From the NCBI RefSeq assembly GCF_003586445.1, contig NZ_CP030028.1, forward strand, positions 1,440,501 through 1,504,500: a stretch of DNA of 64,000 bases, written 5' to 3'. Origin of the DNA: Bacillus sp. Y1. Lineage in GTDB: Bacteria; Bacillota; Bacilli; Bacillales; Cytobacillaceae. The position numbers and the translations under genes are program-made. Numbering within the stretch: the first letter of the stretch is position 1; the number at the start of each line of letters is the position of its first letter. The notes beneath the pieces were generated by a model. The model was not told the DNA's origin. It did no database searches and saw nothing but the letters and a program-made list of their open reading frames with translations. Positions 1-9,347 of this stretch are shown here, in pieces.

Positions 1-68
1 ATCACAACAGAAAAGCTCTTACTTTCTTATAATCAAAGTAACAATATGATTAAAAGGAGAAATGAACT

Positions 69-590
69 ATGCAAGGTTGTATGAGCTCAATGATGGATAG
101 AAATGTAGAATTATGTGAGGGATTACAGCAATTAAAAAATGAGCATCCTCCATTGCTTTTAATGCTTGATGGACTGCTTGAAACATGTCAGCAAATAGAG
201 CGTGTTGAAATTACAAGGGAAACGATGTTTAAGGAATTAATTCAAAAGGTAGAAGCTTTCTTTCATGAATTAGAGCCTCATTCTGAAAGAGAAGAGGGCG
301 TGTTATTCTCCATGATGGAAAAGTATATTGGTAGGGAAAGTGGACCGATTGCAGTAATGGAATACGAGCATGATCAGGCAAAAGGCTTTATCGGGACATT
401 TTTAAAGGCATCACAATCTAATGACGCTTTTACAGATGAAAATATGCTGGAACTTGCTGGACTTATTAAAAATGCGTATTACACTCTTGTTGATCACTTT
501 GCTAAGGAAGAAAATGTGCTATTCCCCATGGCACAAAACTTTTTTACAGAAGAAGAAAAGCAGGAGTTAAAGGAAAGAATTAATAAATAA
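69..590 (+). CDS. hemerythrin HHE domain protein
   Basis: A 173-residue soluble protein with the hemerythrin-like four-helix arrangement of iron ligands: His26, His71 followed by Glu75, His101, and His143 followed by Glu147. That spacing is diagnostic of the HHE cation-binding family, whose members bind a di-iron centre and act in oxygen, nitric oxide or iron handling. The start at 69 is preceded by AAAGGAGA at a good distance. It is a single gene ending in a hairpin shared with the convergent transporter. The N-terminus has two Met-rich turns and a Cys4 of unknown meaning. The family is clear; the physiological role is not. Confidence 0.85.
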   Translation: MQGCMSSMMDRNVELCEGLQQLKNEHPPLLLMLDGLLETCQQIERVEITRETMFKELIQKVEAFFHELEPHSEREEGVLFSMMEKYIGRESGPIAVMEYEHDQAKGFIGTFLKASQSNDAFTDENMLELAGLIKNAYYTLVDHFAKEENVLFPMAQNFFTEEEKQELKERINK

Positions 591-619
591 AACGGATAGG
601 GAGCCCCTATCCGTTTTAT
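589..619. terminator. bidirectional terminator between hemerythrin and MFS genes
   Basis: A perfect stem of about 13 bp with a two-base loop, with A-rich and T-rich flanks. It overlaps both stop codons and can end transcription from either side. Confidence 0.85.
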
Positions 620-1845
620 TTGTATATATCTGCAATTTGTTTGTCTGAAGGAAGGAGCAGTGTTAGGAACCCCAGTAATGGGAGAAAACCGGTTGAAATA
701 ATCGTTAAAGGCAATCCAATCGTATCTGCTAATATACCTAAAAACACAGATCCTAAAGCACCCATTCCAAAAGCTAATCCTACTGTCAAACCTGCCATGG
801 TCCCTATCTTCCCAGGAACGAGTTCTTGTGCATAAACAACGGTAACTGAGAAACTAGACATGAGTATGAAACCCGCTATCCCAAGTAAAACCAACGCGAA
901 ATAATGAGGCACAAAGGGAAGCAAAATGGTGATAGGAGCAGAAACAATCATGGATAGCAAGATGATGGTTTTTTTTCCAAACCTGTCAGCTAAAGGTCCA
1001 CCGAAAAATGTACCTAAAGCTCCTGCAACTAGAAAAACAAATAAATAAAGTTGAGCTTGCTGTATGGAAAAGTTGTACTTGTCAATCGCATAAAATGCGT
1101 AGTAATTAGTGATTCCTGAAATATACCATGAACGAGCGAAGATCAAGAACAAGATGACAAGCAAATAGAAGCGAATTTGACGTTGAAATGAAAACGATGT
1201 AGGAGCTAAAGTCTGCTTTTGTTTTGGTTTCTGACTATCTATTTTGAGTTTGTTCGCGTACCAAAAAGCAATATAAACAAGCAGCCCTACTGCAACTGCT
1301 GCGACAATCGTAAACCAGCCTGCGCCTCTTTGGCCAAAAGGAACGAGTATGAGTGCAGTAATTAATGGAGCTAGTGCTTGCCCGGAATTTCCGCCAACTT
1401 GATAAATGGACTGTGCAAGCCCTCTTCTAGGTCCAGCCGCCATATAGGCAACCCTTGAACCTTCAGGATGGAATACGGCGGATCCTAATCCAATAAAGAC
1501 CACAGAAAACACAATCAGTAAGAAACTAGGGGCAAAGGCAAGCCCTAAAACTCCGATTAGAGTAAACGTTAAGCCGATGGGTAAAGCAAATGGCATGGGC
1601 TTACGGTCTGTAATTATTCCAACAAAGGGTTGCATGATAGAGGATACGATATTCAGAGAAAACCCAATGATTCCTAGTTGAGTAAAGCTTAGCCCCATTG
1701 ATTGTTCAAGTATAGGGAACATGGCGGGTACAACCGACTGAATCGAATCGTTTAATAGGTGACATAATGCGATAATGAATAAGATTTTATACGTTGTTGC
1801 ACTGTCAGGTTTTTTAAATTCTTGAACAGTAGCAGTTTGTGCCAT
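616..1845 (-). CDS. MFS transporter, fosmidomycin-resistance (Fsr) type
   Basis: A 409-residue integral membrane protein with about twelve hydrophobic segments in two six-helix halves separated by a charged, Lys/Gln-rich loop near residues 200-215. The N-terminal pattern (HLLNDSIQSVVPAMFP) and the FVGIITDRKPMPF loop resemble the Fsr branch of drug/proton antiporters. It probably exports a small toxic compound by proton exchange; the substrate cannot be read from sequence. The ATG at 1845 follows an AAAGGAG site. It is monocistronic and divergent from the kinase gene at 2001. Confidence 0.8.
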   Translation of the reverse strand: MAQTATVQEFKKPDSATTYKILFIIALCHLLNDSIQSVVPAMFPILEQSMGLSFTQLGIIGFSLNIVSSIMQPFVGIITDRKPMPFALPIGLTFTLIGVLGLAFAPSFLLIVFSVVFIGLGSAVFHPEGSRVAYMAAGPRRGLAQSIYQVGGNSGQALAPLITALILVPFGQRGAGWFTIVAAVAVGLLVYIAFWYANKLKIDSQKPKQKQTLAPTSFSFQRQIRFYLLVILFLIFARSWYISGITNYYAFYAIDKYNFSIQQAQLYLFVFLVAGALGTFFGGPLADRFGKKTIILLSMIVSAPITILLPFVPHYFALVLLGIAGFILMSSFSVTVVYAQELVPGKIGTMAGLTVGLAFGMGALGSVFLGILADTIGLPLTIISTGFLPLLGFLTLLLPSDKQIADIYK

Positions 1846-2000
1846 AATAAAAAGATCTCCTTTAATTGTTGAAGAATTGTATAAAGATATCTTACTAAAT
1901 TTCCAGTGATTATGAAATGGTTTATTTCGTGAGGCAAAGTATGTGATATAGTAGTAGATAAGTATAATATTTCCAATGGTCTATGAATGGGGAGTGACAT

Positions 2001-2996
2001 ATGGAGAATCAGGTGGATGAGCTTTTTACAGAACATATTCTAAAAGCAGGACTTCATCTCTTTGATTTGGAAGAATCCTATAAAAAGCTAGGAGATTTTG
2101 AAAATTATGTGTTTGAAGTAAAAAAACAGGATCGAGTTTATATACTAAGAGCAACCCACCAATCGCATAGAGTAAAGGAAGATATACTTGCTGAGCTGCA
2201 TTGGGTAAATTATCTACATTCGAATGGCATCAACGTACCAGAGGTGTTTTCATCCGCAAAGGGTGAGACGGTTGAAGAGATAACGGCAGGAGATGGATCT
2301 CATTTTTATTTTTGCATGTTTTCCAAAGTGAAAGGAAACTCGATTCACGTAAAAGAAGACCGCTTTAACGAAGAATTGTTCTTTGCTTGGGGGAAAGCAA
2401 TTGGGAAGATGCATAAAGCAACAAGAGCATACAATGAAGCAGTAGAGTTGAAGAGAAGGCCTTCATGGAATGACGATGATTTGCTTGCGATTGAGAATTA
2501 TATTCCAAGTAATGAGAAAATTATTGTATCTAGAACAAAGGAATTGCTTCAGGAGTTAGCAGCTTTACCAACAACGAGGGAGTATTTTGGTCTCATTCAT
2601 GGAGATATTCACTCGGGGAATTTCTTCTTTGATGGAAGGGACATACATATTTTTGACTTTGACGACAGCAGTTATCATTGGTTTACTTCCGATATAGCGA
2701 TTCCTCTTTATTACTCTGTCTTTTACCGATTCCCTAATGAGAATGTTCAGGAACGGAATGATTTCGCTCATGGGTTCATAACAGCATTTACAAAAGGGTA
2801 TGAAACAGAAACAATGCTACCACCGCAATGGAAAGAGCATCTCTCGTACATGCTTCGGTTAAGAGATGTCACTCTTTACTCAGTATTATATAAAAAGATC
2901 CCAATCGAACAGAGGGACGAACGGTTATTAAAGATGCAGGGTGAGATTGGGACACGGATCATGAACAAAGAGCCAATAGTATCCATAAAAAAATAG
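2001..2996 (+). CDS. aminoglycoside-phosphotransferase-fold kinase
   Basis: A 331-residue cytoplasmic protein of the APH/choline kinase fold. The catalytic loop HGDIHSGNFF lies near residue 200 and the metal-binding IFDFDD motif about 17 residues later, both intact. Relatives phosphorylate small hydroxylated molecules (homoserine, choline, sugars, antibiotics). It resembles the YerI/homoserine-kinase-II-like proteins of Bacillus more than true resistance enzymes, but the substrate is unknown. The start has GGGGAG just upstream. It is convergent with kinD and shares a hairpin with it. Confidence 0.75.
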   Translation: MENQVDELFTEHILKAGLHLFDLEESYKKLGDFENYVFEVKKQDRVYILRATHQSHRVKEDILAELHWVNYLHSNGINVPEVFSSAKGETVEEITAGDGSHFYFCMFSKVKGNSIHVKEDRFNEELFFAWGKAIGKMHKATRAYNEAVELKRRPSWNDDDLLAIENYIPSNEKIIVSRTKELLQELAALPTTREYFGLIHGDIHSGNFFFDGRDIHIFDFDDSSYHWFTSDIAIPLYYSVFYRFPNENVQERNDFAHGFITAFTKGYETETMLPPQWKEHLSYMLRLRDVTLYSVLYKKIPIEQRDERLLKMQGEIGTRIMNKEPIVSIKK

Positions 2997-3018
2997 AGAG
3001 CCAAACAAGCTCTCTATT
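2992..3018. terminator. bidirectional terminator between kinase gene and kinD
   Basis: A 10-bp perfect inverted repeat (AATAGAGAGC) around a seven-base loop, lying across both stop codons. Confidence 0.8.
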
Positions 3019-4507
3019 CTTTCATTAGTGGAAATGATACAGCCACAGTTGTGCCTTTGTTTTCGATACTCGAAATTTGAATTTCACCATGAAACGATTG
3101 GACGATTCTTTTACAAACTACAAGCCCTAACCCAGTGCCTGATGCTTTTGACGTATAAAAGGGGTGGAAAATCTTCTCAAGCTCTTCTTTTCCAATCCCA
3201 ACTCCCGTATCAGAGATTGTAAGGAAACATTTTCCCCTTTCTTTCAAAATACGGATGTCAAGTGTGCCACCTGTAGGCATGGATTCAAATGCATTTCTTG
3301 TAATATTTAAAATGACTTGCTTCATTTGATCCTTTGTACATAGAACGACAACCGATTCTTCAGGAAATGTATAATGGCATATCACATTGTATAAGTTTGC
3401 TTCAGAAGAAATAAGTGGTTGAAGCTCTTGGATGATCATTTTTAAATCAATTGGCTGGTTTTTCATGGCTGTCGGTTTTCCGAGAATCAGAAACTCGCTC
3501 ACAATTTGATTAATTCGTTTAATTTCGTTATTGATAACCGAAAAATAAAATTGATCTTCTTTATCTTTATGTTTTTCACTTAGTAATTGGACAAGGCCGC
3601 TAATGCCAGTTAATGGATTTCGTATTTCATGTGCCGTCCCAGCAGCTAATGTACCAACCAGCTCGAGTTTTTGTGCTTCATTTTGCTTTCTTTCATTAAT
3701 TGATTGTCTTTTTAGTAAAATATATTTAACTAACAGAAACAGGATATGCGTCAAAATAAAGAACAAAGTAATCGTTCCCATTAAATGAGAAATATTTGTA
3801 CGTGCTGCGTCTTCATCAACCTTTACTTTAATCGTCCAGGGTAGCTGATTCATAGGCGTTGATACCCAATGCCCACCTTGCTTGTATAAATGTTCAGAAT
3901 CGAAATCAATGATCACTTGATCTTCCTGATTGAGGATGACTATAGGTGTCTCAGGTGTAAGTATTTTCATTATGTTTTGAACATGGTCAACCCGAAGCAG
4001 TGCAAGAGTGATAAATGTTAGTTGATTTTGTTCATCCAACACAGGCGAAGCAAGTCCGATCACCTTTTGGTTATTTTTTAATGTATTCACCTGAGCAGAT
4101 ATAATAATATCCTTTGTACGAATGACTTCCTGAATATACGAGTTTTTGTACAGATTGTCCTCTAATAGATTGTTAGAGCCCACAATCATTCGCCCTTCTT
4201 CGTTCAATAAAAACAACCCACTGTATCTAGGATCTGTCTGAAACGCCTTTTGTAGTAATGGGGCCATTCTTTCTGGGCTGTTAACATATATCTCTGACGT
4301 AAGAGACAGAGTTTGAAGAGAAGTGACTGTTTCACTAATAAATTGATCCCAATGTGATTTATGAATAGAAGCAACCCATTCAGCATGTTGAACCTGCTCT
4401 AAAAGATTTTTTTCTTTTTCAATCTGTGAAAATATATAACTGCCACCTAGTGTTGGTAGTACTACGATGAGGCTATATAAAAGTAGGTTTAGTAAGTGTC
4501 TTTTCAT
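3014..4507 (-). CDS. kinD: sporulation sensor histidine kinase KinD
   Basis: Membrane sensor kinase that would feed phosphate into the Spo0F/Spo0B/Spo0A relay. One membrane helix at the N-terminus, an extracellular Cache-type sensor of about 210 residues, a second helix near residues 245-270, then HisKA with the phospho-acceptor in AHEIRNPLTGI and an HATPase_c domain carrying N, G1 (DTGVGIG) and G2 (GTGLGL) boxes. I chose the ATG at 4507 (497 aa) because TTGGAG lies eight bases before it; the upstream ATG at 4540 has no binding site. Adjacency to mhqR, as in B. subtilis ykvD-ykvE, supports the name. Confidence 0.8.
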   Translation of the reverse strand: MKRHLLNLLLYSLIVVLPTLGGSYIFSQIEKEKNLLEQVQHAEWVASIHKSHWDQFISETVTSLQTLSLTSEIYVNSPERMAPLLQKAFQTDPRYSGLFLLNEEGRMIVGSNNLLEDNLYKNSYIQEVIRTKDIIISAQVNTLKNNQKVIGLASPVLDEQNQLTFITLALLRVDHVQNIMKILTPETPIVILNQEDQVIIDFDSEHLYKQGGHWVSTPMNQLPWTIKVKVDEDAARTNISHLMGTITLFFILTHILFLLVKYILLKRQSINERKQNEAQKLELVGTLAAGTAHEIRNPLTGISGLVQLLSEKHKDKEDQFYFSVINNEIKRINQIVSEFLILGKPTAMKNQPIDLKMIIQELQPLISSEANLYNVICHYTFPEESVVVLCTKDQMKQVILNITRNAFESMPTGGTLDIRILKERGKCFLTISDTGVGIGKEELEKIFHPFYTSKASGTGLGLVVCKRIVQSFHGEIQISSIENKGTTVAVSFPLMKE

Positions 4508-4698
4508 GTAATTACTCCAAGCACATAATGTTTTTTTCATAGCTTTGCTTATTATATCACTATATAAGAAAGCTTTTTATAGGAATTAAGGATTAGACAG
4601 GAATTTGACAGAACAAAGCTAGTTTTTCTATAATAGTCTTAATTAAAAATATGTTATCAAAAAAGGTAAATATATTGGATCTTAAAGGAATGAGAATC

Positions 4699-5139
4699 AT
4701 GGAAGTTGAAATCAGTCAATCTTTAAAACTTTTCATTGTGCTATCTAGAGCATATCGCTCAGTCAATGAAAATGTAAATAAACTTATTCAAACATATGGA
4801 CTAAATCCAACAGAATTTGCTGTTCTTGAACTTTTATACCACAAAGGAGATCAGCCGTTACAGCAAATAGGCGAAAAAATCCTTCTTGCGAGTGGAAGTA
4901 TTACGTACGTGGTTGATAAGCTGGAACAAAAGGCATTACTAGCTAGAGTTGCTTGCCCTAGTGATCGAAGAGTAACGTATGCTCAAATCACAGAACAAGG
5001 GAAGACATTTATCGAGGATATTTTTCCTGACCATGCACAAAAAATACATGAATTAATGAAAGAGCTTACAGCTGATGAAAAAGATCAAGCAACAGAGCTG
5101 CTAAAGAAATTGGGATTATCTATTGAAAATAAGAAATAA
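4699..5139 (+). CDS. mhqR: MarR-family repressor MhqR
   Basis: A winged-helix MarR regulator of 146 residues. The first two thirds resemble recalled B. subtilis MhqR (YkvE), which represses hydroquinone/azoreductase and dioxygenase genes and responds to quinones. The family-typical stretches LNPTEFAVLELLYHKG, GSITYVVDKLEQK and DRRVTYAQIT are present. The ATG at 4699 is preferred over those at 4651 and 4690 because AAAGGA sits nine bases upstream. No mhq target operon is visible in this window. Confidence 0.82.
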   Translation: MEVEISQSLKLFIVLSRAYRSVNENVNKLIQTYGLNPTEFAVLELLYHKGDQPLQQIGEKILLASGSITYVVDKLEQKALLARVACPSDRRVTYAQITEQGKTFIEDIFPDHAQKIHELMKELTADEKDQATELLKKLGLSIENKK

Positions 5140-5145
5140 TAGTAA

Positions 5146-5178
5146 CAAAGGCATCCACTGGGTGCCTTGTTTTTTTGT
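5146..5178 (+). terminator. mhqR terminator
   Basis: Nine-base-pair stem (AAGGCATCC/GGGTGCCTT with one G-T pair), a three-base loop and a run of seven T. It lies between mhqR and the pepF ribosome binding site, so pepF needs its own promoter in about 70 bp. Confidence 0.8.
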
Positions 5179-5248
5179 GCTTCTTTGCTGCCTGAGTTAT
5201 AATAAAAGAGAGTTTTTTTCAAAATTTTTAAACAAAGGGGGATTCACT

Positions 5249-6943
5249 TTGCAATTCGAACAGTATACATATGAGAGACCAAATTTTGAGGTTGTTGAGA
5301 AACAATTTTTAGATGCATTAGAGGTTTTTTCAAAAGCAGCCTCTGCAAATGAGCAAAATGAGGCAATGAAAGATATAAATCAAATACGTAATGATTTAGG
5401 CACGATGTTTAACCTCGTATATATTCGACATTCGATTGATACGAATGATGAGTTTTACAAGGCAGAACAAGATTATATAGATGAAATTCAACCAAGTGTT
5501 GAGGGGTTAGTTACTAAATATTACGAAGCGCTTGTAAACTCACCTTTTAAACTCGAGCTAGAAGAAAAGTGGGGAAAACAGCTTTTTGCCTTAGCAGAAG
5601 CACAGTTAAAGGTGTTCTCTCCTGATATTATTCCTTTGCTTCAACAAGAAAATAAGCTTACGACGGAATATACAAAGCTCCTTGCTGCTGCGAAAATTCC
5701 TTTCGAGGGAGAAGAACGTACGTTAGCTCAAATGGAACCGTTTACAGAATCGAAAGACCGAGATATGAGAAAAAAGGCAAGTGAAGCTCGATTTAATTAT
5801 TTTTCAGAAAACGAAAGTGAGTTAGATCGTATATATGACGATTTGGTCAAGGTTCGTACAGAAATTTCTCAAAAACTTGGCTATAAAAACTTCGTTGAAC
5901 TAGCTTATTACCGTATGTATCGTACGGACTATAATGCGGAAATGGTTGCTGGGTTTAGAAAACAAGTGGAAGATTATATTGTACCGATTGCTACAAAACT
6001 AAAAGAACGTCAAAGACAAAGAATTGATGTTGACACTCTTAAGTATTATGACGAAAACTTCAAGTTTAAATCAGGGAATGCGGTACCGAAGGGTGATCCT
6101 GAGTGGATTATTCAAAATGGACAAAAGATGTATGATGAACTCTCAAAGGAAACAGGCGAGTTCTTTCATTATATGGTAGAGAATCATTTAATGGACTTAG
6201 TGGCAAAGAAAGGAAAGGCTGGTGGTGGATATTGTACATATATTGAAAACTACAAGTCACCTTTTATCTTTTCAAATTTTAATGGTACGTCAGGTGATAT
6301 CGATGTATTAACACATGAGGCAGGGCACGCATTCCAGGTGTATTCAAGCAGTCATTTTGAAATTCCAGAATACAATTGGCCTACTTATGAAGCAGCTGAA
6401 ATTCATTCGATGAGTATGGAATTTTTCACATGGCCATGGATGGATCTATTTTTTAAGGAAGATACGGATAAATATAAGTTTGCTCATTTAAGTTCCGCCC
6501 TTTTATTCCTTCCTTATGGCGTAAGTGTGGACGAATTTCAGCATTGGGTGTATGAAAATCCTACCGCTACACCTAAGGAGAGAAAGTTAGCTTGGCGTGA
6601 GATTGAAAAGAAATACATGCCTCACAAAGATTACGACGGAAATGAGTATTTAGAGGGTGGCGGATTCTGGCAGCGTCAAGGCCATATATACACGACTCCG
6701 TTCTATTATATTGATTACACATTGGCCCAAATTTGTGCATTCCAATTCTGGAAGCGTTCTGGTGAGGATCATAAAAAAGCATGGAACGATTATCTACATC
6801 TTTGTACTTTAGGCGGTAGCATGCCTTTTACTGAGCTTGTAAAAGCAGCAAACTTAATTTCACCATTTGAAGATGGATGCGTACAATCTGTCGTAGGCGA
6901 AATTGAGGCTTGGTTAAACTCAATCGAAGATCAAAAGTTATAA
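5249..6943 (+). CDS. pepF: M3-family oligoendopeptidase F
   Basis: A 564-residue cytosolic zinc peptidase that cleaves short peptides. The zinc site HEAGH is at residues 356-360 and the third ligand lies in the downstream YEAAEIHSMSMEF segment; both are intact. Length fits the M3B oligoendopeptidase family. The open frame extends upstream to 5123 into mhqR, but TTG at 5249, with AAAGGGGG seven bases before it, is the likely start. It is followed by a terminator shared with clpE. The paralogue group cannot be assigned without alignment. Confidence 0.85.
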   Translation: MQFEQYTYERPNFEVVEKQFLDALEVFSKAASANEQNEAMKDINQIRNDLGTMFNLVYIRHSIDTNDEFYKAEQDYIDEIQPSVEGLVTKYYEALVNSPFKLELEEKWGKQLFALAEAQLKVFSPDIIPLLQQENKLTTEYTKLLAAAKIPFEGEERTLAQMEPFTESKDRDMRKKASEARFNYFSENESELDRIYDDLVKVRTEISQKLGYKNFVELAYYRMYRTDYNAEMVAGFRKQVEDYIVPIATKLKERQRQRIDVDTLKYYDENFKFKSGNAVPKGDPEWIIQNGQKMYDELSKETGEFFHYMVENHLMDLVAKKGKAGGGYCTYIENYKSPFIFSNFNGTSGDIDVLTHEAGHAFQVYSSSHFEIPEYNWPTYEAAEIHSMSMEFFTWPWMDLFFKEDTDKYKFAHLSSALLFLPYGVSVDEFQHWVYENPTATPKERKLAWREIEKKYMPHKDYDGNEYLEGGGFWQRQGHIYTTPFYYIDYTLAQICAFQFWKRSGEDHKKAWNDYLHLCTLGGSMPFTELVKAANLISPFEDGCVQSVVGEIEAWLNSIEDQKL

Positions 6944-6946
6944 GAA

Positions 6947-6987
6947 AAAGAGCGAAGCCAATGATAAAAAAGGTGGCTTCGCTCTTT
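6947..6987. terminator. bidirectional terminator between pepF and clpE
   Basis: Perfect 14-bp inverted repeat beginning AAAGAGCGAAGCC, with an A-rich loop and A/T flanks on both sides. Confidence 0.85.
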
Positions 6988-6993
6988 CTATTT

Positions 6994-9135
6994 CTATGCT
7001 TTCTTAATAATAATCTTGTCGTCCTCAACAACCGCGATTAATTCCTTACAATCAGGATCGTTTATAATAAAGTCTGAAATTTGATCTTCAATCTGGTCTT
7101 GAATCACCCTTCTTAATGGACGTGCCCCAAACGAAGGGGAGTATCCTAATGTAGCAAGCTTTCTTTTCACTTCTTCTGTTACTGTCACTGTCATCTGTTG
7201 CTCTTTAAGCATAATATTTAAGTCACTAATCATAATATCAACAATTTGGAGTAAATCTTCTTCTTGTAATGATGAGAACTCAATAATCGCATCAAAACGA
7301 TTGAGGAATTCAGGCTTAAAGTATGATCCTAATGTGGCTAATAAATTGCTTTCGTGTTCGTGATGATCGTTTCCAAAGCCAACCTTCACCGTCTTATGAC
7401 CCACACCTGCATTGGAAGTCATAATAATGACCGTATCTTTAAAGCTGACTGTTCTTCCTTGGCTGTCCGTTAATCTACCGTCTTCTAGAATTTGAAGGAA
7501 CATATTTAGAACGTCTGGATGAGCTTTTTCAATCTCATCTAACAAAATAATACAATAAGGATTACGTCTTACTTGTTCCGTTAACTGTCCTGATTCCTCG
7601 TGTCCAACATAACCAGGAGGAGAACCAATTAATTTAGAAACACTATGCTTTTCCATGTATTCACTCATATCTAAGCGAATCATAGAGTTTTTTGAACCAA
7701 ATAGTTCTTCAGCTAATGACTTGGAAAGTTCTGTTTTCCCGACACCGGTTGGACCAACGAATAGGAAGGATCCAATAGGGCGTCCTTTTGCTTTTAAACC
7801 AGCTCGACTTCGGCGAATGGCTTTAACTAATTTTTTCACAGCTTCCTGCTGTCCTATTACCTTATTTGATAAATGGCCTTCAAGGTTTTGTAGCTTTTCT
7901 TGTTCTGATTGCTCAAGTTTACCTACAGGAATTCTTGTTTTCTTTTCAATTAATTCATGGATATGGTCCACTTTTACAAGTGGTCGATGATCAAGTTCCC
8001 GATGAGAAAGCTTCTGTTCAAGTTCTTTTTCTTCTTCACGTAGATTGGCTGCGAGCTCATATTTTTCTACTTTTAAAGCTTCTTCTTTTTCTTTTGCGAT
8101 TTCCTTCAAACGATTTTCGATGGCTTCCGTATTAGAATAATTAGCCATTAAATTCAGTTTTGAACCAGCTTCATCGAGTAAATCAATCGCTTTATCAGGA
8201 AGAAAACGGTCTTGGATGTATCGATGTGATAAATTCACACATGCTTCGATCGACTCGTCTGTATATACAACCTCATGATAATCCTCGTATTTACTTTTCA
8301 GACCTTTAAGAATTTCAATCGCTTCAGAGATTGTTGGTTCTAGTACTTGAACGGGTTGGAAGCGTCTCTCAAGAGCGGCGTCTTTCTCAATTTTTCTGTA
8401 TTCTTTTAAAGTCGTTGCACCAATAAGTTGAAGTTCTCCACGTGCTAATGCTGGCTTTAAAATATTCCCAGCATCCATCGATCCTTCTGCACTCCCAGCA
8501 CCCACTAACTGGTGAATTTCGTCGATAAATAGAATAATATTTTTCTTTTGCTGAAGCTCAAGCAGTATTTCTTTCATTCTTTCTTCAAACTGGCCACGAA
8601 TACCTGTGTTTGATACTAAAGAAGCCACATCCAAAAGATACACATGGCTTTTTTTAAGCTTGTTTGGAACACTTCCTTCAGCAATCTTAACGGCTAAATG
8701 CTCTGCAATGGCTGTTTTACCAACACCAGGTTCACCGATTAAGACAGGATTATTTTTATTTCTTCTATTTAATATTTCAATGACACGGTTAACCTCTTCG
8801 TCACGTCCAATCACTGGGTCAATTAAACCAGCTTGTGCCAATGTGGTTAAGTTTCGTCCATATTGATCAATAAAGCCTCCATTTCCACTACTTTTCTGAG
8901 GAGTCTCCATATTTCTTTGCTGTTTGCCTTGTTGATTCATATTCATAGGTTGAAAGAATGATTCGAAAGGGGAAAAGGATTGAAAACCAGATAGGTTTGG
9001 TCCAAAAGACGATAACATCTTTTCGCGCTCCTTCTGGAAGCAGCTTTGACAAAGATGTAGTTGATTTTCATTCCCATTAATAGTCATTCTTACAGCAATA
9101 GCGGCTTCTGTTTTTTGACATGTTTGACAAAGCAT
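6994..9135 (-). CDS. clpE: Clp unfoldase ClpE
   Basis: A 713-residue AAA+ Clp ATPase that unfolds proteins for ClpP and disassembles aggregates. Its signature is the N-terminal zinc finger with Cys3, Cys6, Cys29 and Cys32, which separates ClpE from ClpC. Two nucleotide domains follow, with Walker A GEPGVGKT at 134-141 and GPTGVGKT near 450, separated by a UVR-like coiled coil. The start is preceded by AGGAGG. Two CtsR boxes cover its promoter, so it should be a heat-inducible class III gene. It is monocistronic. Confidence 0.95.
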   Translation of the reverse strand: MLCQTCQKTEAAIAVRMTINGNENQLHLCQSCFQKEREKMLSSFGPNLSGFQSFSPFESFFQPMNMNQQGKQQRNMETPQKSSGNGGFIDQYGRNLTTLAQAGLIDPVIGRDEEVNRVIEILNRRNKNNPVLIGEPGVGKTAIAEHLAVKIAEGSVPNKLKKSHVYLLDVASLVSNTGIRGQFEERMKEILLELQQKKNIILFIDEIHQLVGAGSAEGSMDAGNILKPALARGELQLIGATTLKEYRKIEKDAALERRFQPVQVLEPTISEAIEILKGLKSKYEDYHEVVYTDESIEACVNLSHRYIQDRFLPDKAIDLLDEAGSKLNLMANYSNTEAIENRLKEIAKEKEEALKVEKYELAANLREEEKELEQKLSHRELDHRPLVKVDHIHELIEKKTRIPVGKLEQSEQEKLQNLEGHLSNKVIGQQEAVKKLVKAIRRSRAGLKAKGRPIGSFLFVGPTGVGKTELSKSLAEELFGSKNSMIRLDMSEYMEKHSVSKLIGSPPGYVGHEESGQLTEQVRRNPYCIILLDEIEKAHPDVLNMFLQILEDGRLTDSQGRTVSFKDTVIIMTSNAGVGHKTVKVGFGNDHHEHESNLLATLGSYFKPEFLNRFDAIIEFSSLQEEDLLQIVDIMISDLNIMLKEQQMTVTVTEEVKRKLATLGYSPSFGARPLRRVIQDQIEDQISDFIINDPDCKELIAVVEDDKIIIKKA

Positions 9136-9160
9136 ACATTTTTCCTCCTATTTATATATA

Positions 9161-9219
9161 TTTGACTTTGACTAACTTTGACCTTTTGTAATTCGATTAT
9201 ACTTTGACCTTTTTTGACT
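9161..9219 (-). promoter_or_regulatory. CtsR operator, two boxes plus a half-site
   Basis: On the minus strand two sites fit the CtsR heptad repeat RGTCAAA-N3-RGTCAAA exactly: box 1 at 9203-9219 (AGTCAAAAAAGGTCAAA) and box 2 at 9167-9183 (GGTCAAAGTTAGTCAAA). A further GTCAAA half-site lies at 9161-9166. Box 1 fills the spacer of the clpE promoter and box 2 lies about 13 bp downstream of the -10. This matches class III heat-shock control known from B. subtilis clpE. Confidence 0.92.
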
Positions 9220-9224
9220 TTCAA
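9196..9224 (-). promoter_or_regulatory. sigma-A promoter of clpE
   Basis: Minus strand: -35 TTGAAA at 9224-9219, a 17-bp spacer and -10 TATAAT at 9201-9196. The spacer is almost entirely the first CtsR box, so repressor and polymerase would compete. Confidence 0.85.
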
Positions 9225-9347
9225 GTATTTTGATTTGTTTTTTTCTGTAAGATTGTTCCAAAGGTGTTTGATATTCTTTTTCATCTTGAAAAAGCTCGTC
9301 ATTGTTTGTCCATCTGTTCATATAAATAAATGGAAGGGGGAGATGGA

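Noticed and set aside
1752-2036. 94-codon minus-strand frame spanning the divergent promoters before the kinase gene
   Set aside because: It covers the promoter region and the MFS start; no binding site.
5123-5248. Upstream extension of the pepF frame into mhqR
   Set aside because: It covers a terminator hairpin and lacks a binding site; the TTG at 5249 has a strong one and gives the family length.
7655-8866. Open frames antisense to clpE
   Set aside because: They are mirror frames of a strongly conserved gene, rich in Ser, Phe and Pro, without binding sites.
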